Numbered from the stretch's first letter, positions 1 to 9,304 are shown. The stretch is 64,000 bases of DNA from Pedobacter xixiisoli (GCF_900215335.1 NZ_OCMT01000002.1:1178001-1242000); one strand, 5' to 3'. Translations and numbers: made by a program. Notes: generated by a model from the sequence alone, not told the origin.

Positions 1-440
1 TTGGCAAACTCGGTAAAAGATATTCTTTTGAGGAAAAGATTGTCGTTAGCTCCTTTCTCAAAACGATATACACCTTCGCCAATTTGGTCACCAGCTAAGC
101 CAAAATTACCGTTACGCATATCGGCAGATGCCTTAGCAATACGGTTTACAATCAGAATTTCGCGGCCTAAAATGCTATCTGGCACTTCGAAAAAATACTT
201 TTTCTCTTTTTGATGTACCTTGAAATAACCTGCTTGTGTTTTTGTGCCTTTGGTAATGATTTCGCCGTAAGGCTTAATCGCAGAAGCCTTTTTCAGGCTA
301 TCTGCAGTTTTTTTAGCTGGATCAACTGCTACTTTTGCAACAGGAGCCGGCTTTTTCTTTTTAAACAGGGCGCATCCCGACCCTAACGTCAGGATGCTGA
401 TTGCCCCATACAATACAATTGATTTGTTATTGAATTTCAT
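1..440 (-). CDS. Zinc-dependent metalloprotease-like lipoprotein (DUF5117/5118 type), partial
   Basis: This gene starts with ATG at 440 and runs off the left edge of the window, so only about 146 N-terminal residues are present. It begins with a lipoprotein signal peptide ending in a lipobox (GSGCALFKKKK), then a Lys/Ala/Pro-rich linker, then a region reading YFEVPDSILGREILIVNRI. That opening is typical of the large secreted zinc metalloproteases with DUF5118/DUF5117/DUF4953 domains of Bacteroidota; the zinc motif would lie outside the window. It follows the SusD gene by 7 bp and is probably the last gene of the ECF/FecR/SusCD unit. The family call is inferred from the N-terminus only. Confidence 0.7.
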   Translation of the reverse strand, partial: MKFNNKSIVLYGAISILTLGSGCALFKKKKPAPVAKVAVDPAKKTADSLKKASAIKPYGEIITKGTKTQAGYFKVHQKEKKYFFEVPDSILGREILIVNRIAKASADMRNGNFGLAGDQIGEGVYRFEKGANDNLFLKRISFTEFA

Positions 441-447
441 TCTAAAC

Positions 448-1800
448 TTATCTTGGATTTTGTGTGATTTCTGGGTTATATTGGATGTATTTATCACCGA
501 TAGGGAAAGTATAACGGTTACTATTTGGTGTTAAAGAGATGGCTGTTCCTTTAAATACACGTGTCACAGTCGGCATTAAACCATTGTCTTTCGACAATCT
601 TCGTTGATCAAACCAACGCATACCAGTACCCATTAATTCGCGACGGCGTTCATCTAAAACTAATCGCAAAGCTTGGTCACTATTTGATGCCGTAAAGGCA
701 ACATAGTGCTCAGGTTTGAAACGGTTTTGGCGCAGTGCATTCAACGTAGCAACTGCTGCAGCGGTATTATCCGCTCTTGCATCACATTCCGCTTTAATTA
801 GCATCATTTCTGGCACACTTGGACCAGTGTTAATACCATCGTAAATTACACGTTGTTTGGCATAAGAACGGTTGGTAAAAGTTGGCTGCCAAAATATACT
901 CGCTGGGGCAGTATACGTTGTATAACGAATATCGTTTGTGTCAAATAAACTTTCAAGCGAAGCGGTCATAGGAAGCGCAACGGGGAAGCTAGATACACGC
1001 TTAAAGAAAATATTCTCAGGATGTAAGTTCCTAGTAGGATGTGTAGTAATCGCCCCTAAATTCAATAAACTACTTTTTAGGGAAAGTGCTAGTTCTGCAT
1101 TTCTCTTTGCTTCTGCAAAATTACGTTTATGCAGATTTACTCTTGCCAGCATTCCGTAGGCACCCACTTTAGAGGCATTGGTAGGGAAATCTGGCAAATT
1201 GTTCAATGCTGGTAAAGCAGTGTTCAAATCTGTCTCAATTTGTTCATAAACCTTCGCAACACTTGAGCGACTAAGATCATTAAAGAACGTGATACCCATT
1301 ACCAATGGAATACCTGGATCTGTAGCAGCAGTATTAGCATCGTACTGCTTAGCGTAGAGGTTTACTAAGGTATGAAAGATAAAAGCACGGTGTAACAAAG
1401 CTGAAGCCTGAATAGTTTTCTTTTGCGCTTCTGACCCGCCTTCGCTATCTAAAACACCATTGATGACCGTATTGCAAGTATATAGTTGTTCGTAAAGTTT
1501 CTGCCAATCTGCATCCTCTTCTGTATTACTATATATTTTTTCTCCCCAAGTGTAGATATTTGCATTAACTGTAGACAGTGCTGTCTGCCATCTAATGTCA
1601 TCACTCTCTAAATCATCTGCTGCATATAACGGATTGGAATAAGACAACTCCAATAAAGTTGAGTTATAAAGCAATGCTTGATGATCAGAAGTATTCTTTA
1701 ATATTTTGATATTTACAGGAGGTATCTCTACGTATTTCCTGCAGCCTGCAGCGCTCAATAAAATAACGCCAATCAGGGTACTATATATATATTTAAGCAT
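448..1800 (-). CDS. RagB/SusD family nutrient uptake lipoprotein
   Basis: A 450-residue surface lipoprotein that would cap the TonB-dependent channel encoded just upstream. The signal peptide ends in a lipobox (LLSAAGC, Cys20). The N-terminal SusD-like helical region spans roughly residues 25-220 (DWQKLYEQLYTCNTVINGV; ALLHRAFIFHTLVNLY), and the C-terminal region has the usual LDERRRELMGTGMRWFDQRR and final YTFPIGDKYIQYNPEITQNP signature. It is on the short side for SusD proteins. The gene lies 10 bp after the SusC stop, so the pair is almost certainly cotranscribed. The ligand cannot be told; the downstream peptidase gene suggests peptide or protein material. Confidence 0.93.
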   Translation of the reverse strand: MLKYIYSTLIGVILLSAAGCRKYVEIPPVNIKILKNTSDHQALLYNSTLLELSYSNPLYAADDLESDDIRWQTALSTVNANIYTWGEKIYSNTEEDADWQKLYEQLYTCNTVINGVLDSEGGSEAQKKTIQASALLHRAFIFHTLVNLYAKQYDANTAATDPGIPLVMGITFFNDLSRSSVAKVYEQIETDLNTALPALNNLPDFPTNASKVGAYGMLARVNLHKRNFAEAKRNAELALSLKSSLLNLGAITTHPTRNLHPENIFFKRVSSFPVALPMTASLESLFDTNDIRYTTYTAPASIFWQPTFTNRSYAKQRVIYDGINTGPSVPEMMLIKAECDARADNTAAAVATLNALRQNRFKPEHYVAFTASNSDQALRLVLDERRRELMGTGMRWFDQRRLSKDNGLMPTVTRVFKGTAISLTPNSNRYTFPIGDKYIQYNPEITQNPR

Positions 1801-1810
1801 AATCTATAGC

Positions 1811-4800
1811 TTATAATGTTAGATTTAAATTGAATACATAATTACGGGTTGGAGGCAAGTTGTTAAACATACTTGTCATTTGATATTCTGGGTCGATACC
1901 TTCTTTATTTGCAACCCATATTAAACCTAAGTTGCTTACTGTAGCACCAAGGTTTACTCCTTTGATGAAAGGTAAACCTTTAAGCATACTATTTGGCAAA
2001 GCATAAGTTAATGAAACCTGTTGTAAACGAATTTGTCCAGCATCTCTAATATTTAAATCCGAGTTAATATATCTGGTTATAGAGTTTACATTTACATTTG
2101 ATAAACCTGGTACGTCGGTAAATGCCTCGTCTCCAGGATTTCTCCAGCGATTTACGATGGCTGCATTATTCCCAATAATACCTGAATAACCTCCGTTTGT
2201 TGGATATAAGCCCTGCGAAATATTCTGGATCAAGAATTTATGGCCTAGGTTATAGGTTGCCCTAGCCATTAAAGTCCAACCTTTATAACTGAAAGTATTG
2301 GTAAAACCTCCAAAATGCGGTGCAACGGTTCTTCCAGCAGCAACCCTGTCTTCTGTTCTAATCGTATTATCGGTAGAAGACTTGATAATCCCATTTGCAT
2401 CAAAGATTTGTCCTCTGCCCAAATTATCCAAACCAGCCCATCTGTATACCCAAATATTATCTACTGCATAACCATTAGTAAGTGCAAGACCAGTAATCGT
2501 TTGTGGTTGGATACGAGATTCTGTTACTTCATTAGTATTGTAGCCATAATTAAAGATTGCGTTCCATTTAAAATCTTTGGTACGTAATAATTCTGCTGTA
2601 ATACCTAAATCTACTCCGTGTGCTTTCAGCGTTCCTGCATTGTAAGTTAAACTTTGCCAACCGTAGGTAGAATTAATTGGTAGAGCTATTAATAGGTCGC
2701 TAACATTTTTTTTATAGTAATCGAAGTTGAAACTCACTCTATTATTAAAAAGAGCTACATCTAAACCAATGTTGGTCATTTTTGTGATTTCCCAACCTAA
2801 ATCCTGGTTTACAGGAAATCCGATGTTAGCATAAGGCAATTGTGTATAACCATCTACTAAACCTAAACGTATGGTGGTAAAATTTGAAGATTGCTCAGGA
2901 ATATTCCCAGATACACCAATCGAACTTCGTAAACTTAAACCTGAAACCCAACGGATGTCGGACATGAAATCTTCCTTAGAAACATCCCAACGCAAACCAG
3001 CAGACCAAAGTGGTGTAGCACGAGCTTTTCTACTTACCCCTAATACGTTAACATCGTCGAAACGAGCACTGGCAGTAGCGTGGTACTTTCCAAGATAAGA
3101 ATAACTTCCATTTCCATAATAAGACAAGTATCTTCTAATATTGCGAGAAATAAGGTTATTTGGCTGACCAATCGAAACTTGGTTACCATAGATATTATAA
3201 TACCTAGCAGCATTGCCAACGGTATTCACATTGATACTGGTCGATAATTCTTCATTGTATCCGTAAAGCATCTGCTCCGAGCCACTTGCTTTTTCTTCAC
3301 GGATCTCAGAACCGACAATCATATCAAAATGATGGTCTGCACCAAAATCTTTTTTTACATCAAATTGAGCTCTTAAGCCATAATCATTACGGTTTACACG
3401 TCCAGCTTGGTAAATTCCTCCTTTAGGAAAGCCGTATACAGTTCCTAGCAGCGCAACATTTTGCTGGCTTGTACCAGTATTGATCAGGTTACGGGTGTAA
3501 TAACTATTTTCGTTTTTCAAGTTAACTTGCTCTTCAATAGATTTTTGAAGCTGTCCAGATACTGTGAAATTTAACCAATTGGTAATGATACCTTTTACCG
3601 AAGAATTTATGCGGATAACGTTACCGGTATTCACGGTATTTCCATACGCTAGCTCATCTATAGCGTTGTATGTCCACGGTAGCAAATTCCTAACTCGAGT
3701 TAAGCTATCAGATGTACGCGTAGTAAAAACTACACCCTTACGTATTCTATTTCCATTCGCATCTACCATCAGTTCGTAAGGAGCCAACCCGAGAGAGCCT
3801 TCGCTTAACGCTGAAATAGCAGCAGTATTTACCTTACTTTTTGAATAATTATAGTTAAGACCTGTAGTAACAATCAAACGATTATTCAGGAAGTTATTAG
3901 TCAGGTTAGATAATACCGAATATTTTTCTGCTTCGTTACTCTTAAAAACGGGGCGATCTTTGGTATAGTTACCCGAAATATAATAAGAACTATTTCCTTT
4001 ACCTCCAGCAAATGATAAGTTATATTGTTGTTGCATGGCTGTTTGCAAAAGGTAGTCCCTTATTTGGTCATGATTGGAACGGCTTGCCAGCTCTTTCAAC
4101 GCAGCATCTCTTTGCGGAATTAATGCAGGGTTTCTCTTTGCCCTAAACATCCATTCTTGGGCTTCCGTTACTGGTCCTGTTCTCCAACCATTTGTTGGCG
4201 AAGCGATAAGGTTGGCCACTGGATCTTGGATAAAGTTTTTATCGACTAATTCTTGTTCTAATTCAATGTACTGCGCATTGGTCATTGAATTTAAATCAGA
4301 CAATTTTGCTGCTGCAGAAAGACCAGTAGTCGCAGAAAAATTAACTGAAGACGTTCCTTTCTTTCCTCTCTTCGTTGTGATAACGATAACACCGTTGGCT
4401 GCTTTAGCTCCCCAAATTGCAGAAGCGGCAGCATCTTTTAAGAAAGTTATACTTTCGATATCAGCTGGGTTAAATGTACTTAATATTGCATTTCCAGAAG
4501 TTTCTGGCTGATTTCTATTATTTGGTCTAGATTCTATAACACTATTTGTAACGGTTGTTAAATCCTGATTTACAGCTGGAAAGCCATCAATAACTACCAA
4601 TGGAGATTTACCTGTATAAGAACTAGTTCCCCTAACCTGTATCGTATTTTTTCTGATATCAAATTGTACTCCTGGAATTTTACCTTCCAATCTTTCCATT
4701 AAATTGATACTTGGTGTTTCTTCAATTTCCTTAGACGTAATTACATTTGCGGCTCCGGTAGTAGTTCCTTTTTTGATTTCCTGATAACCTGTAGAGATCA

Positions 4801-5443
4801 CTACTCCATCTAATTCTTGCGTGACAGGCGAAAGGCGTATTAACATATTTTCTTGTACAGCCATACTCCGCGAAGCATAACCTACACTCGATAAGCTCAG
4901 AGAAGCATTTTCTTCTACATCGTCGATTTTGAATAATCCATTTACATCTGTGACTGCAGATTTATTAGTTCCTGTAATTTTAACGGTCACACCAGGCATT
5001 GGTAAATTTGTTTCGGTATCCAACACCTTTCCACTAACAGTTATCCTAGCGAAATAACTCTTGATACGATCCAGCAAACCTTTTTCTTTAGGCTTTACCA
5101 CCACCGTTTTGTTAACGATTTCGTAAGCTAAATTTTTAGCCGAAAGCGTTTGTTCTAACGCTTGTTCTAATGGCGTAGCCTGAAATGCTGCATTGATCTT
5201 GATCGCATCATTCACTTTGCCTTCCTGCCATACCACATGGTATCCGGTCTGTTTTCTTATTTCAGTAAAAAATTCTTTAAGAGAGCTATTATTTTTTTTG
5301 AAAGTTACATTTTGAGCGAGTCCTGCTGCACTTAGCTGCATCAAGAAAACGGTCATAATTATCATGGTTAGCTTCATTATTCTTACTAATGGATTAGTCG
5401 CCAAAGCAGAATGCCAAGGCTCTTTTTGATCCTTAATTTTCAT
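1811..5443 (-). CDS. SusC/RagA TonB-linked outer membrane protein with N-terminal STN signalling domain
   Basis: A 1210-residue TonB-dependent channel. After a cytoplasmic stretch and signal peptide (about residues 20-43) comes an STN domain (about 48-115, FFTEIRKQTGYHVVW), then a carboxypeptidase-regulatory-like domain (about 135-210), a plug domain (about 230-355, with the SusC signature DIESITFLKDAAASAIWGAK) and a beta-barrel ending in YVFNLNLTL. An STN domain is what FecA-type transducers use to contact a FecR protein, and FecR plus an ECF sigma gene lie directly upstream. This points to substrate-dependent surface signalling. ATG start at 5443; no promoter with a full consensus was found in the 127-bp gap before FecR. 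Confidence 0.95.
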   Translation of the reverse strand: MKIKDQKEPWHSALATNPLVRIMKLTMIIMTVFLMQLSAAGLAQNVTFKKNNSSLKEFFTEIRKQTGYHVVWQEGKVNDAIKINAAFQATPLEQALEQTLSAKNLAYEIVNKTVVVKPKEKGLLDRIKSYFARITVSGKVLDTETNLPMPGVTVKITGTNKSAVTDVNGLFKIDDVEENASLSLSSVGYASRSMAVQENMLIRLSPVTQELDGVVISTGYQEIKKGTTTGAANVITSKEIEETPSINLMERLEGKIPGVQFDIRKNTIQVRGTSSYTGKSPLVVIDGFPAVNQDLTTVTNSVIESRPNNRNQPETSGNAILSTFNPADIESITFLKDAAASAIWGAKAANGVIVITTKRGKKGTSSVNFSATTGLSAAAKLSDLNSMTNAQYIELEQELVDKNFIQDPVANLIASPTNGWRTGPVTEAQEWMFRAKRNPALIPQRDAALKELASRSNHDQIRDYLLQTAMQQQYNLSFAGGKGNSSYYISGNYTKDRPVFKSNEAEKYSVLSNLTNNFLNNRLIVTTGLNYNYSKSKVNTAAISALSEGSLGLAPYELMVDANGNRIRKGVVFTTRTSDSLTRVRNLLPWTYNAIDELAYGNTVNTGNVIRINSSVKGIITNWLNFTVSGQLQKSIEEQVNLKNENSYYTRNLINTGTSQQNVALLGTVYGFPKGGIYQAGRVNRNDYGLRAQFDVKKDFGADHHFDMIVGSEIREEKASGSEQMLYGYNEELSTSINVNTVGNAARYYNIYGNQVSIGQPNNLISRNIRRYLSYYGNGSYSYLGKYHATASARFDDVNVLGVSRKARATPLWSAGLRWDVSKEDFMSDIRWVSGLSLRSSIGVSGNIPEQSSNFTTIRLGLVDGYTQLPYANIGFPVNQDLGWEITKMTNIGLDVALFNNRVSFNFDYYKKNVSDLLIALPINSTYGWQSLTYNAGTLKAHGVDLGITAELLRTKDFKWNAIFNYGYNTNEVTESRIQPQTITGLALTNGYAVDNIWVYRWAGLDNLGRGQIFDANGIIKSSTDNTIRTEDRVAAGRTVAPHFGGFTNTFSYKGWTLMARATYNLGHKFLIQNISQGLYPTNGGYSGIIGNNAAIVNRWRNPGDEAFTDVPGLSNVNVNSITRYINSDLNIRDAGQIRLQQVSLTYALPNSMLKGLPFIKGVNLGATVSNLGLIWVANKEGIDPEYQMTSMFNNLPPTRNYVFNLNLTL

Positions 5444-5570
5444 TACATTTGTTTGTTTAGTGATTTAGTTGTTGTATCTCAAATATTCTTCTGGAACACT
5501 AAATTTATAGTCTGGGGATGTTCGTAGCATTCCCAGCTTTTTTTAGTGCCATTCCTAATTATATAGAACT

Positions 5571-6701
5571 CTATCTTATAGCAACGACCCTCCTTCCTTT
5601 TACTTTAAAGTGAACAGAGCCAGTGCTTTCTAAAACTTCTAGCAACTGCGAAATATTTTCAAACCTCGATAGCGATCCTTTGAGTACTTCTCTCTTTATC
5701 GACTCGTCTTCAAATGCTACCTCTACATTGTACCAACGAGAGGCCTGTCGCATTACGGTTTCCAAATCCTGACCAGCCAAAAGGAAAACGCCGTCTTTCC
5801 AAGCCACAGCATCTTCTGCATTTACTTCAGAAGTGCTCAGGTTATTGTTCTTCAACTGAGCTTGCTGACCAACACGCAACTTCAAAGCTTGACCTGTAGC
5901 CGTCTCCAATTTTACGCTACCTTCCAAAAGTGTGGTGGTAGTTACCTCTTCATCATGATAACTGTTGACGTTGAACCTTGTACCCAATACGGCTATGGTT
6001 TGACCTTTCGTCTCTACAACAAAGGGGTGTTTTTGATCTTTTGCTACTTCGAAATAAGCTTCTCCAGAAAGTGTCACTTTACGTGTGCCTTGCTCAACTA
6101 ATTGGGGATGATAAGTTAAACTTGATGCAGCATTTAGCCATATTATTGAACCATCTGGAAGTCGAACTTGGTAGGTTTCTCCTTTAGCGGTAGCCAGTGT
6201 ATTGTACTGATTTGCATTAGCTGCACCTTTCTTTACCTCGTAGATTAACTGCCCATCTTTTGTTTTGCGAACCTTAACGCCAGCCTGTTGAGCAAGCTCG
6301 CCATCCATTGCGCCCGACAAATAGATTTGCTTTCCATCTGACAAAGTAAGCGTTGCGCCTTGTTTTCCAGGGAGAACATCGTTGGCATAAGCTATTTTAT
6401 CAGGATTATTTTTTTCATCTACTGATCTATAGGTGAATATCCCTACGGTGAAAATAAGTCCAGCTATGGCCGCAGCCACAGCTACTCGAGGCCAAAGTCT
6501 TACTTTGCGTGGCTCTTGAGCATTCAGAAAAAAGTTGTTACGCAAGTCTTCAAGATCTTTACGGAAAACTTCGGTATCCTCAAAAGGCTCTGCTTGATTT
6601 GCATAATGCAAATACCAACTTTCGAGTAATTTGCGTTCTTCGGCATTGATACTACCGTCTCTAAATTTTTGCAATAAACTTGCACCTGTCTGTTTGGTCA
6701 T
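5571..6701 (-). CDS. FecR family anti-sigma factor
   Basis: A 376-residue inner-membrane anti-sigma regulator. An N-terminal cytoplasmic region (about 1-68) should hold the sigma factor; a single transmembrane helix lies at about 71-90 (VAVAAAIAGLIFTVGIF); the periplasmic FecR domain (about 105-270) shows DGSIIWLNAASSLTYHP and VTLSGEAYFEVAKD; a C-terminal DUF4974-type domain (about 300-375) ends the protein. It should relay the state of the STN-bearing SusC to the ECF sigma factor. It lies 146 bp after the sigma gene. The order sigma, FecR, SusC, SusD is the standard Bacteroidota arrangement. Confidence 0.95.
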   Translation of the reverse strand: MTKQTGASLLQKFRDGSINAEERKLLESWYLHYANQAEPFEDTEVFRKDLEDLRNNFFLNAQEPRKVRLWPRVAVAAAIAGLIFTVGIFTYRSVDEKNNPDKIAYANDVLPGKQGATLTLSDGKQIYLSGAMDGELAQQAGVKVRKTKDGQLIYEVKKGAANANQYNTLATAKGETYQVRLPDGSIIWLNAASSLTYHPQLVEQGTRKVTLSGEAYFEVAKDQKHPFVVETKGQTIAVLGTRFNVNSYHDEEVTTTTLLEGSVKLETATGQALKLRVGQQAQLKNNNLSTSEVNAEDAVAWKDGVFLLAGQDLETVMRQASRWYNVEVAFEDESIKREVLKGSLSRFENISQLLEVLESTGSVHFKVKGRRVVAIR

Positions 6702-6847
6702 CGTATATCATGACATTTCCTTTAAAAAGGCAGTATCATTAAGATACTTTATCAAAGAAATGTGGTTTGTTTAGGTTTAATGGGTTGCCCCTCTATTAAA
6801 ACAGACAGCTAAAGAAGACTTAGGGGTACGTTGAAATGAAAAAAAAA

Positions 6848-7423
6848 TCAAAAAGGCAAAAAATGTATAAACAATGCGACACGAATCTTCAATCGAAGGA
6901 TTTTAAGTGCCCTTTGTGCTTGCTTTTTAACCGTATGCTCCGAAATATTTAGACGTTCAGCAATTTCTTTATAAGAAAGCTCTTCTTTTCTGCTCAATTC
7001 AAACACTTCTCGCATCTTATCTGGTAACGATGCAATTTCCCGCTCAATAATTTGAGCCAATTCCTTTTCTCTGAACTGATCTTCCGTGTAAGAAACACCT
7101 AATTCCATAAAAGCAGTTATCGAATCTGCATATTTAGAAACCACCTGTTGGTGCGCCATGATGTTAAGAATTCTGTTTCGAGTAGCACCATATAGATAGG
7201 GAGCTACCTCACCTGAAAGTGCTAACGTTTCGCGTTTAGACCAAATGGCGGCAAAGACTTCTTGTACGACATCTTTAGCTTCATCGCTATCACGAAGCAT
7301 TTTTTTAGCATGTAAATATAGTGACTGATGGTATCGCTGAAACAATTCGGCAAAAGCAACACGGTCGCCTTTTTGTAGAAGCTGTAGTAGCTCTGTATCC
7401 GAAATTTGTTGATATGCATCCAT
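6848..7423 (-). CDS. ECF-type RNA polymerase sigma-70 factor (FecI-like)
   Basis: A 191-residue extracytoplasmic-function sigma factor. Region 2 (about 18-90) includes LYLHAKKMLRDSDEAKDVVQEVFAAIW; region 4 (about 122-178) includes LPDKMREVFELSRKE and the helix-turn-helix SYKEIAERLNISEHTVKKQ. The reading frame extends to a TTG at 7444, but ATG at 7423 (MDAYQQ) is preferred because a candidate -7 box (TATTTTTG on the minus strand, 7432-7439) lies between the two possible starts. It should drive the downstream SusCD unit once FecR is triggered. Confidence 0.93.
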   Translation of the reverse strand: MDAYQQISDTELLQLLQKGDRVAFAELFQRYHQSLYLHAKKMLRDSDEAKDVVQEVFAAIWSKRETLALSGEVAPYLYGATRNRILNIMAHQQVVSKYADSITAFMELGVSYTEDQFREKELAQIIEREIASLPDKMREVFELSRKEELSYKEIAERLNISEHTVKKQAQRALKILRLKIRVALFIHFLPF

Positions 7424-7431
7424 TTGAATTT

Positions 7432-7439
7432 CAAAAATA
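7432..7439 (-). promoter_or_regulatory. Candidate -7 box of the ECF sigma gene
   Basis: TATTTTTG on the minus strand matches the Bacteroidota TAnnTTTG -7 element and ends 8 nt before the ATG at 7423. No convincing -33 TTTG is seen at the right distance, so this is a weak call made on the -7 box alone. Confidence 0.35.
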
Positions 7440-7603
7440 AACAAAATCTCTCTAGTGGATTATTTCTAAGACAATTAAGTATTGTAAAAACGGATGTTCT
7501 CTAGAATTACTAGATTAATTTCAAAATATTAGTTCATGTGAAGCGATCGAAAACGCCGTCAACCATCATTCAATAGAAAATTAGGAATGTGTATAAACAG
7601 AAA

Positions 7604-7624
7604 ACCCCGAATTTACTTCGGGGT
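7604..7624 (-). terminator. Terminator of tRNA-Phe copy 1
   Basis: An 8-bp perfect stem ACCCCGAA/TTCGGGGT with a 5-nt loop begins 10 nt after the 3' end of the tRNA and is followed on the minus strand by a short T run. It fits a factor-independent terminator. Confidence 0.75.
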
Positions 7625-7633
7625 CTGTGGAAG

Positions 7634-7706
7634 TGGTGCCTGCTGGGATCGAACCAGCGACACAAGGATTTTCAGTCCTTTGCTCTACCTACTGAGCTAA
7701 GGCACC
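7634..7706 (-). tRNA. tRNA-Phe (GAA), copy 1
   Basis: The minus strand folds into a full cloverleaf of 73 nt: acceptor GGTGCCT/AGGCACC with discriminator A, D stem GCTC/GAGC, anticodon stem AAGGA/TCCTT with loop CTGAAAA (anticodon GAA), and T arm GCTGG-TTCGATC-CCAGC. CCA is not encoded. It is identical to the second copy at 27491-27563. Confidence 0.97.
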
Positions 7707-7721
7707 TCCCGTTTGGGAATG

Positions 7722-7729
7722 CAAATGTA
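7722..7729 (-). promoter_or_regulatory. -7 box of tRNA-Phe copy 1
   Basis: TACATTTG on the minus strand is a perfect TAnnTTTG element ending 15 nt before the mature 5' end of the tRNA. It is the last part of the 101-bp repeat. No clear -33 TTTG is visible beyond it. Confidence 0.65.
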
Positions 7730-7881
7730 ACTTCTTTTTTTGAAAAGCGAAATGAAAACAAAATTTTATTGATTTCATTTCTTACTCTGATGCGATTTAA
7801 CAACCAGAAACGAAACTTGAACCAGATGAAACCAAAGCCAATTAATTAAAACGCAGTATCCATTATTTGCACCAAAGCGTT

Positions 7882-8379
7882 TTATCTGCTATAATCGTCT
7901 TGTATACGTACAATATCATTTTCATCAGAAGGGTTTCCTGGATTGGTGTGCTGCCATATTTCCGCAACTATCCCCCAGTCGGATAAACCAATCAGTCGGT
8001 GTCTTTCGCCCTGTTTTAATACAATCCGTTCCTGTTTATGGTATATTTTTAATTCACCTTCTAAATCAGTGTCACTTCTTACAATGCCTACATTTCCTTC
8101 AATCACTTGCCAAATTTCGGCACGGCCGTGATGATACTGCCAAGATAAACGCTGTTCAGGTGCAACAACCAGAACCTTAGGACTAAGTTTACCTCCAATT
8201 CTTAGTTCATCCACATTAATTCCGTCGAAATATAAGTCTGCAAAATATTGAGCCTGTTCTTCATCTATAACAAAAAAACCGCCCCAAGGTCTGTTAAAAT
8301 CTTTTGCACTTAATTTTAATCCTTGTTTTACTAATTGTTGTTCTACTTTATTAAAAAATTGGTTCTTATTATTATCCAT
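7882..8379 (-). CDS. Cupin protein resembling the type II phosphomannose isomerase domain
   Basis: A 165-residue single-domain cupin without signal peptide. It carries landmarks of the mannose-6-phosphate isomerase type II family: RPWGGFFVID near residue 30, the cupin core LSWQYHHGRAEIWQVIEG (about 95-112), KQGERHRL, and a C-terminal ENDIVRIQDDYSR resembling the EDDIVR..D.YGR ending of the bifunctional ManC/PMI enzymes. Inference: it isomerises mannose-6-phosphate to fructose-6-phosphate as the last step of this PUL. Stand-alone cupins of this kind are sometimes labelled phosphoheptose isomerase, so the exact substrate is uncertain. The start ATG is 3 nt from a 13-bp tandem repeat. Confidence 0.75.
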   Translation of the reverse strand: MDNNKNQFFNKVEQQLVKQGLKLSAKDFNRPWGGFFVIDEEQAQYFADLYFDGINVDELRIGGKLSPKVLVVAPEQRLSWQYHHGRAEIWQVIEGNVGIVRSDTDLEGELKIYHKQERIVLKQGERHRLIGLSDWGIVAEIWQHTNPGNPSDENDIVRIQDDYSR

Positions 8380-8382
8380 TTG

Positions 8383-8415
8383 AAATGCTATAATTAAATG
8401 CTATAATTAAATGCT
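8383..8415. repeat. 13-bp tandem repeat in front of the cupin gene
   Basis: The unit AAATGCTATAATT occurs twice in perfect tandem (8383-8395 and 8396-8408) followed by a partial third copy. It occupies the leader just upstream of the cupin ATG on the minus strand, where copy number could alter translation. Confidence 0.85.
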
Positions 8416-8449
8416 TTATTAATTTTAAATTTTCTTCCGATTAGATCAG

Positions 8450-9304
8450 TTACTTTTTGCTCTTTAAATTATTAAGTTTATTTATCCTCTCTATTTCCGA
8501 CAATAATAAACGGTAGGCAGGTTTATCCATATCGTGACCATAGCCTTGAATTTCCAATAACTTTACATCTTTATGTCCTGTTTCCTTCAACATGCGCATT
8601 AAATATGCATTCTCTTCATAGCGACCCAACAATTCTAATTCTCTATCTCCAGTAATTAATAATATGGGCGGGGCATCAGGTCGAACGTGATAAAGAGGCG
8701 CTAACTCATCAACTATTACTTTTGTTGCTGCCATTTTTTTTTCTTGCCTAATCGTAAAATGTGTGATGGTATGACCGCTAAAAGAAATTAATCCCGCCAA
8801 TTTATTTGCATCTATTGCGTGTTTTTCCATCCATGATTTATCTAGGGTAATCATATTAGCTAAATACGCTCCCGCAGACATGCCAGCAATAAATATTTTA
8901 CTCTTATCCCCTCCAAATCTATCTATATTATTAAAAACCCATGCCACTGCTGCCGCTGCATCTTCTATGTAGGCCGGAGATTTTACCATGGGAGATAATC
9001 TATAACCTACGCCTACTACACAGATGTTTTTATCTTTCAATTCTGTTGGTATCTCTTTATTACCTCCAGTTAGCCCTCCTCCATGAAACCAAATCACGGT
9101 GGTAAAACTTTTCATATCTTTAGGATAATAAACATCCAAAACGCATCGTTCCTTTTTATCTTTATCCAGAAGATTATTTTTGTAATAGCTAATGTTTTTA
9201 CTTTCCAGATATCCTTGCTGTTGCCCAAACACCGAAAATATTGTATTAAAAAATAAAAACATTAATAGCATTGCGCTCTTTGGTATTGTAATAGTATTTA
9301 TCAT
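8450..9304 (-). CDS. Secreted alpha/beta hydrolase (esterase/lipase family)
   Basis: A 284-residue protein with a signal peptide (about 1-28, cleavage near VFGQ). It has the alpha/beta-hydrolase layout of the hormone-sensitive-lipase/BD-FAE-like esterases: oxyanion-hole motif HGGG at 74-77, nucleophile elbow GMSAG with Ser143, a late Asp in LITGDRE and catalytic His in GYGHDMD. As part of the PUL it may remove acetyl or other ester groups from the glycan; this role is inference. It lies 70 bp before the cupin gene and 261 bp after the T9SS-sorted gene, a gap that holds a long inverted repeat. Confidence 0.85.
   Translation of the reverse strand: MINTITIPKSAMLLMFLFFNTIFSVFGQQQGYLESKNISYYKNNLLDKDKKERCVLDVYYPKDMKSFTTVIWFHGGGLTGGNKEIPTELKDKNICVVGVGYRLSPMVKSPAYIEDAAAAVAWVFNNIDRFGGDKSKIFIAGMSAGAYLANMITLDKSWMEKHAIDANKLAGLISFSGHTITHFTIRQEKKMAATKVIVDELAPLYHVRPDAPPILLITGDRELELLGRYEENAYLMRMLKETGHKDVKLLEIQGYGHDMDKPAYRLLLSEIERINKLNNLKSKK

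Larger units (their letters stand above)
7629..7729. repeat. 101-bp direct repeat, left copy (contains tRNA-Phe)
   Basis: This segment is identical base for base to 27486-27586. It holds the whole tRNA-Phe gene, 5 bp on its 3' side and 23 bp upstream including the -7 box. The two copies are in the same orientation and sit 19,857 bp apart, enclosing the entire mannan-type PUL and nothing else recognisable. Confidence 0.95.

Noticed and set aside
1-213. Plus-strand open frame of 70 codons at the left edge
   Set aside because: It is the antisense of the partial lipoprotein metalloprotease gene, whose minus-strand product has a lipobox and family-like sequence.
4074-4511. 145-codon plus-strand open frame inside the SusC gene
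   Set aside because: It mirrors the plug-domain coding region of the SusC gene and has no family-like sequence or start signal.
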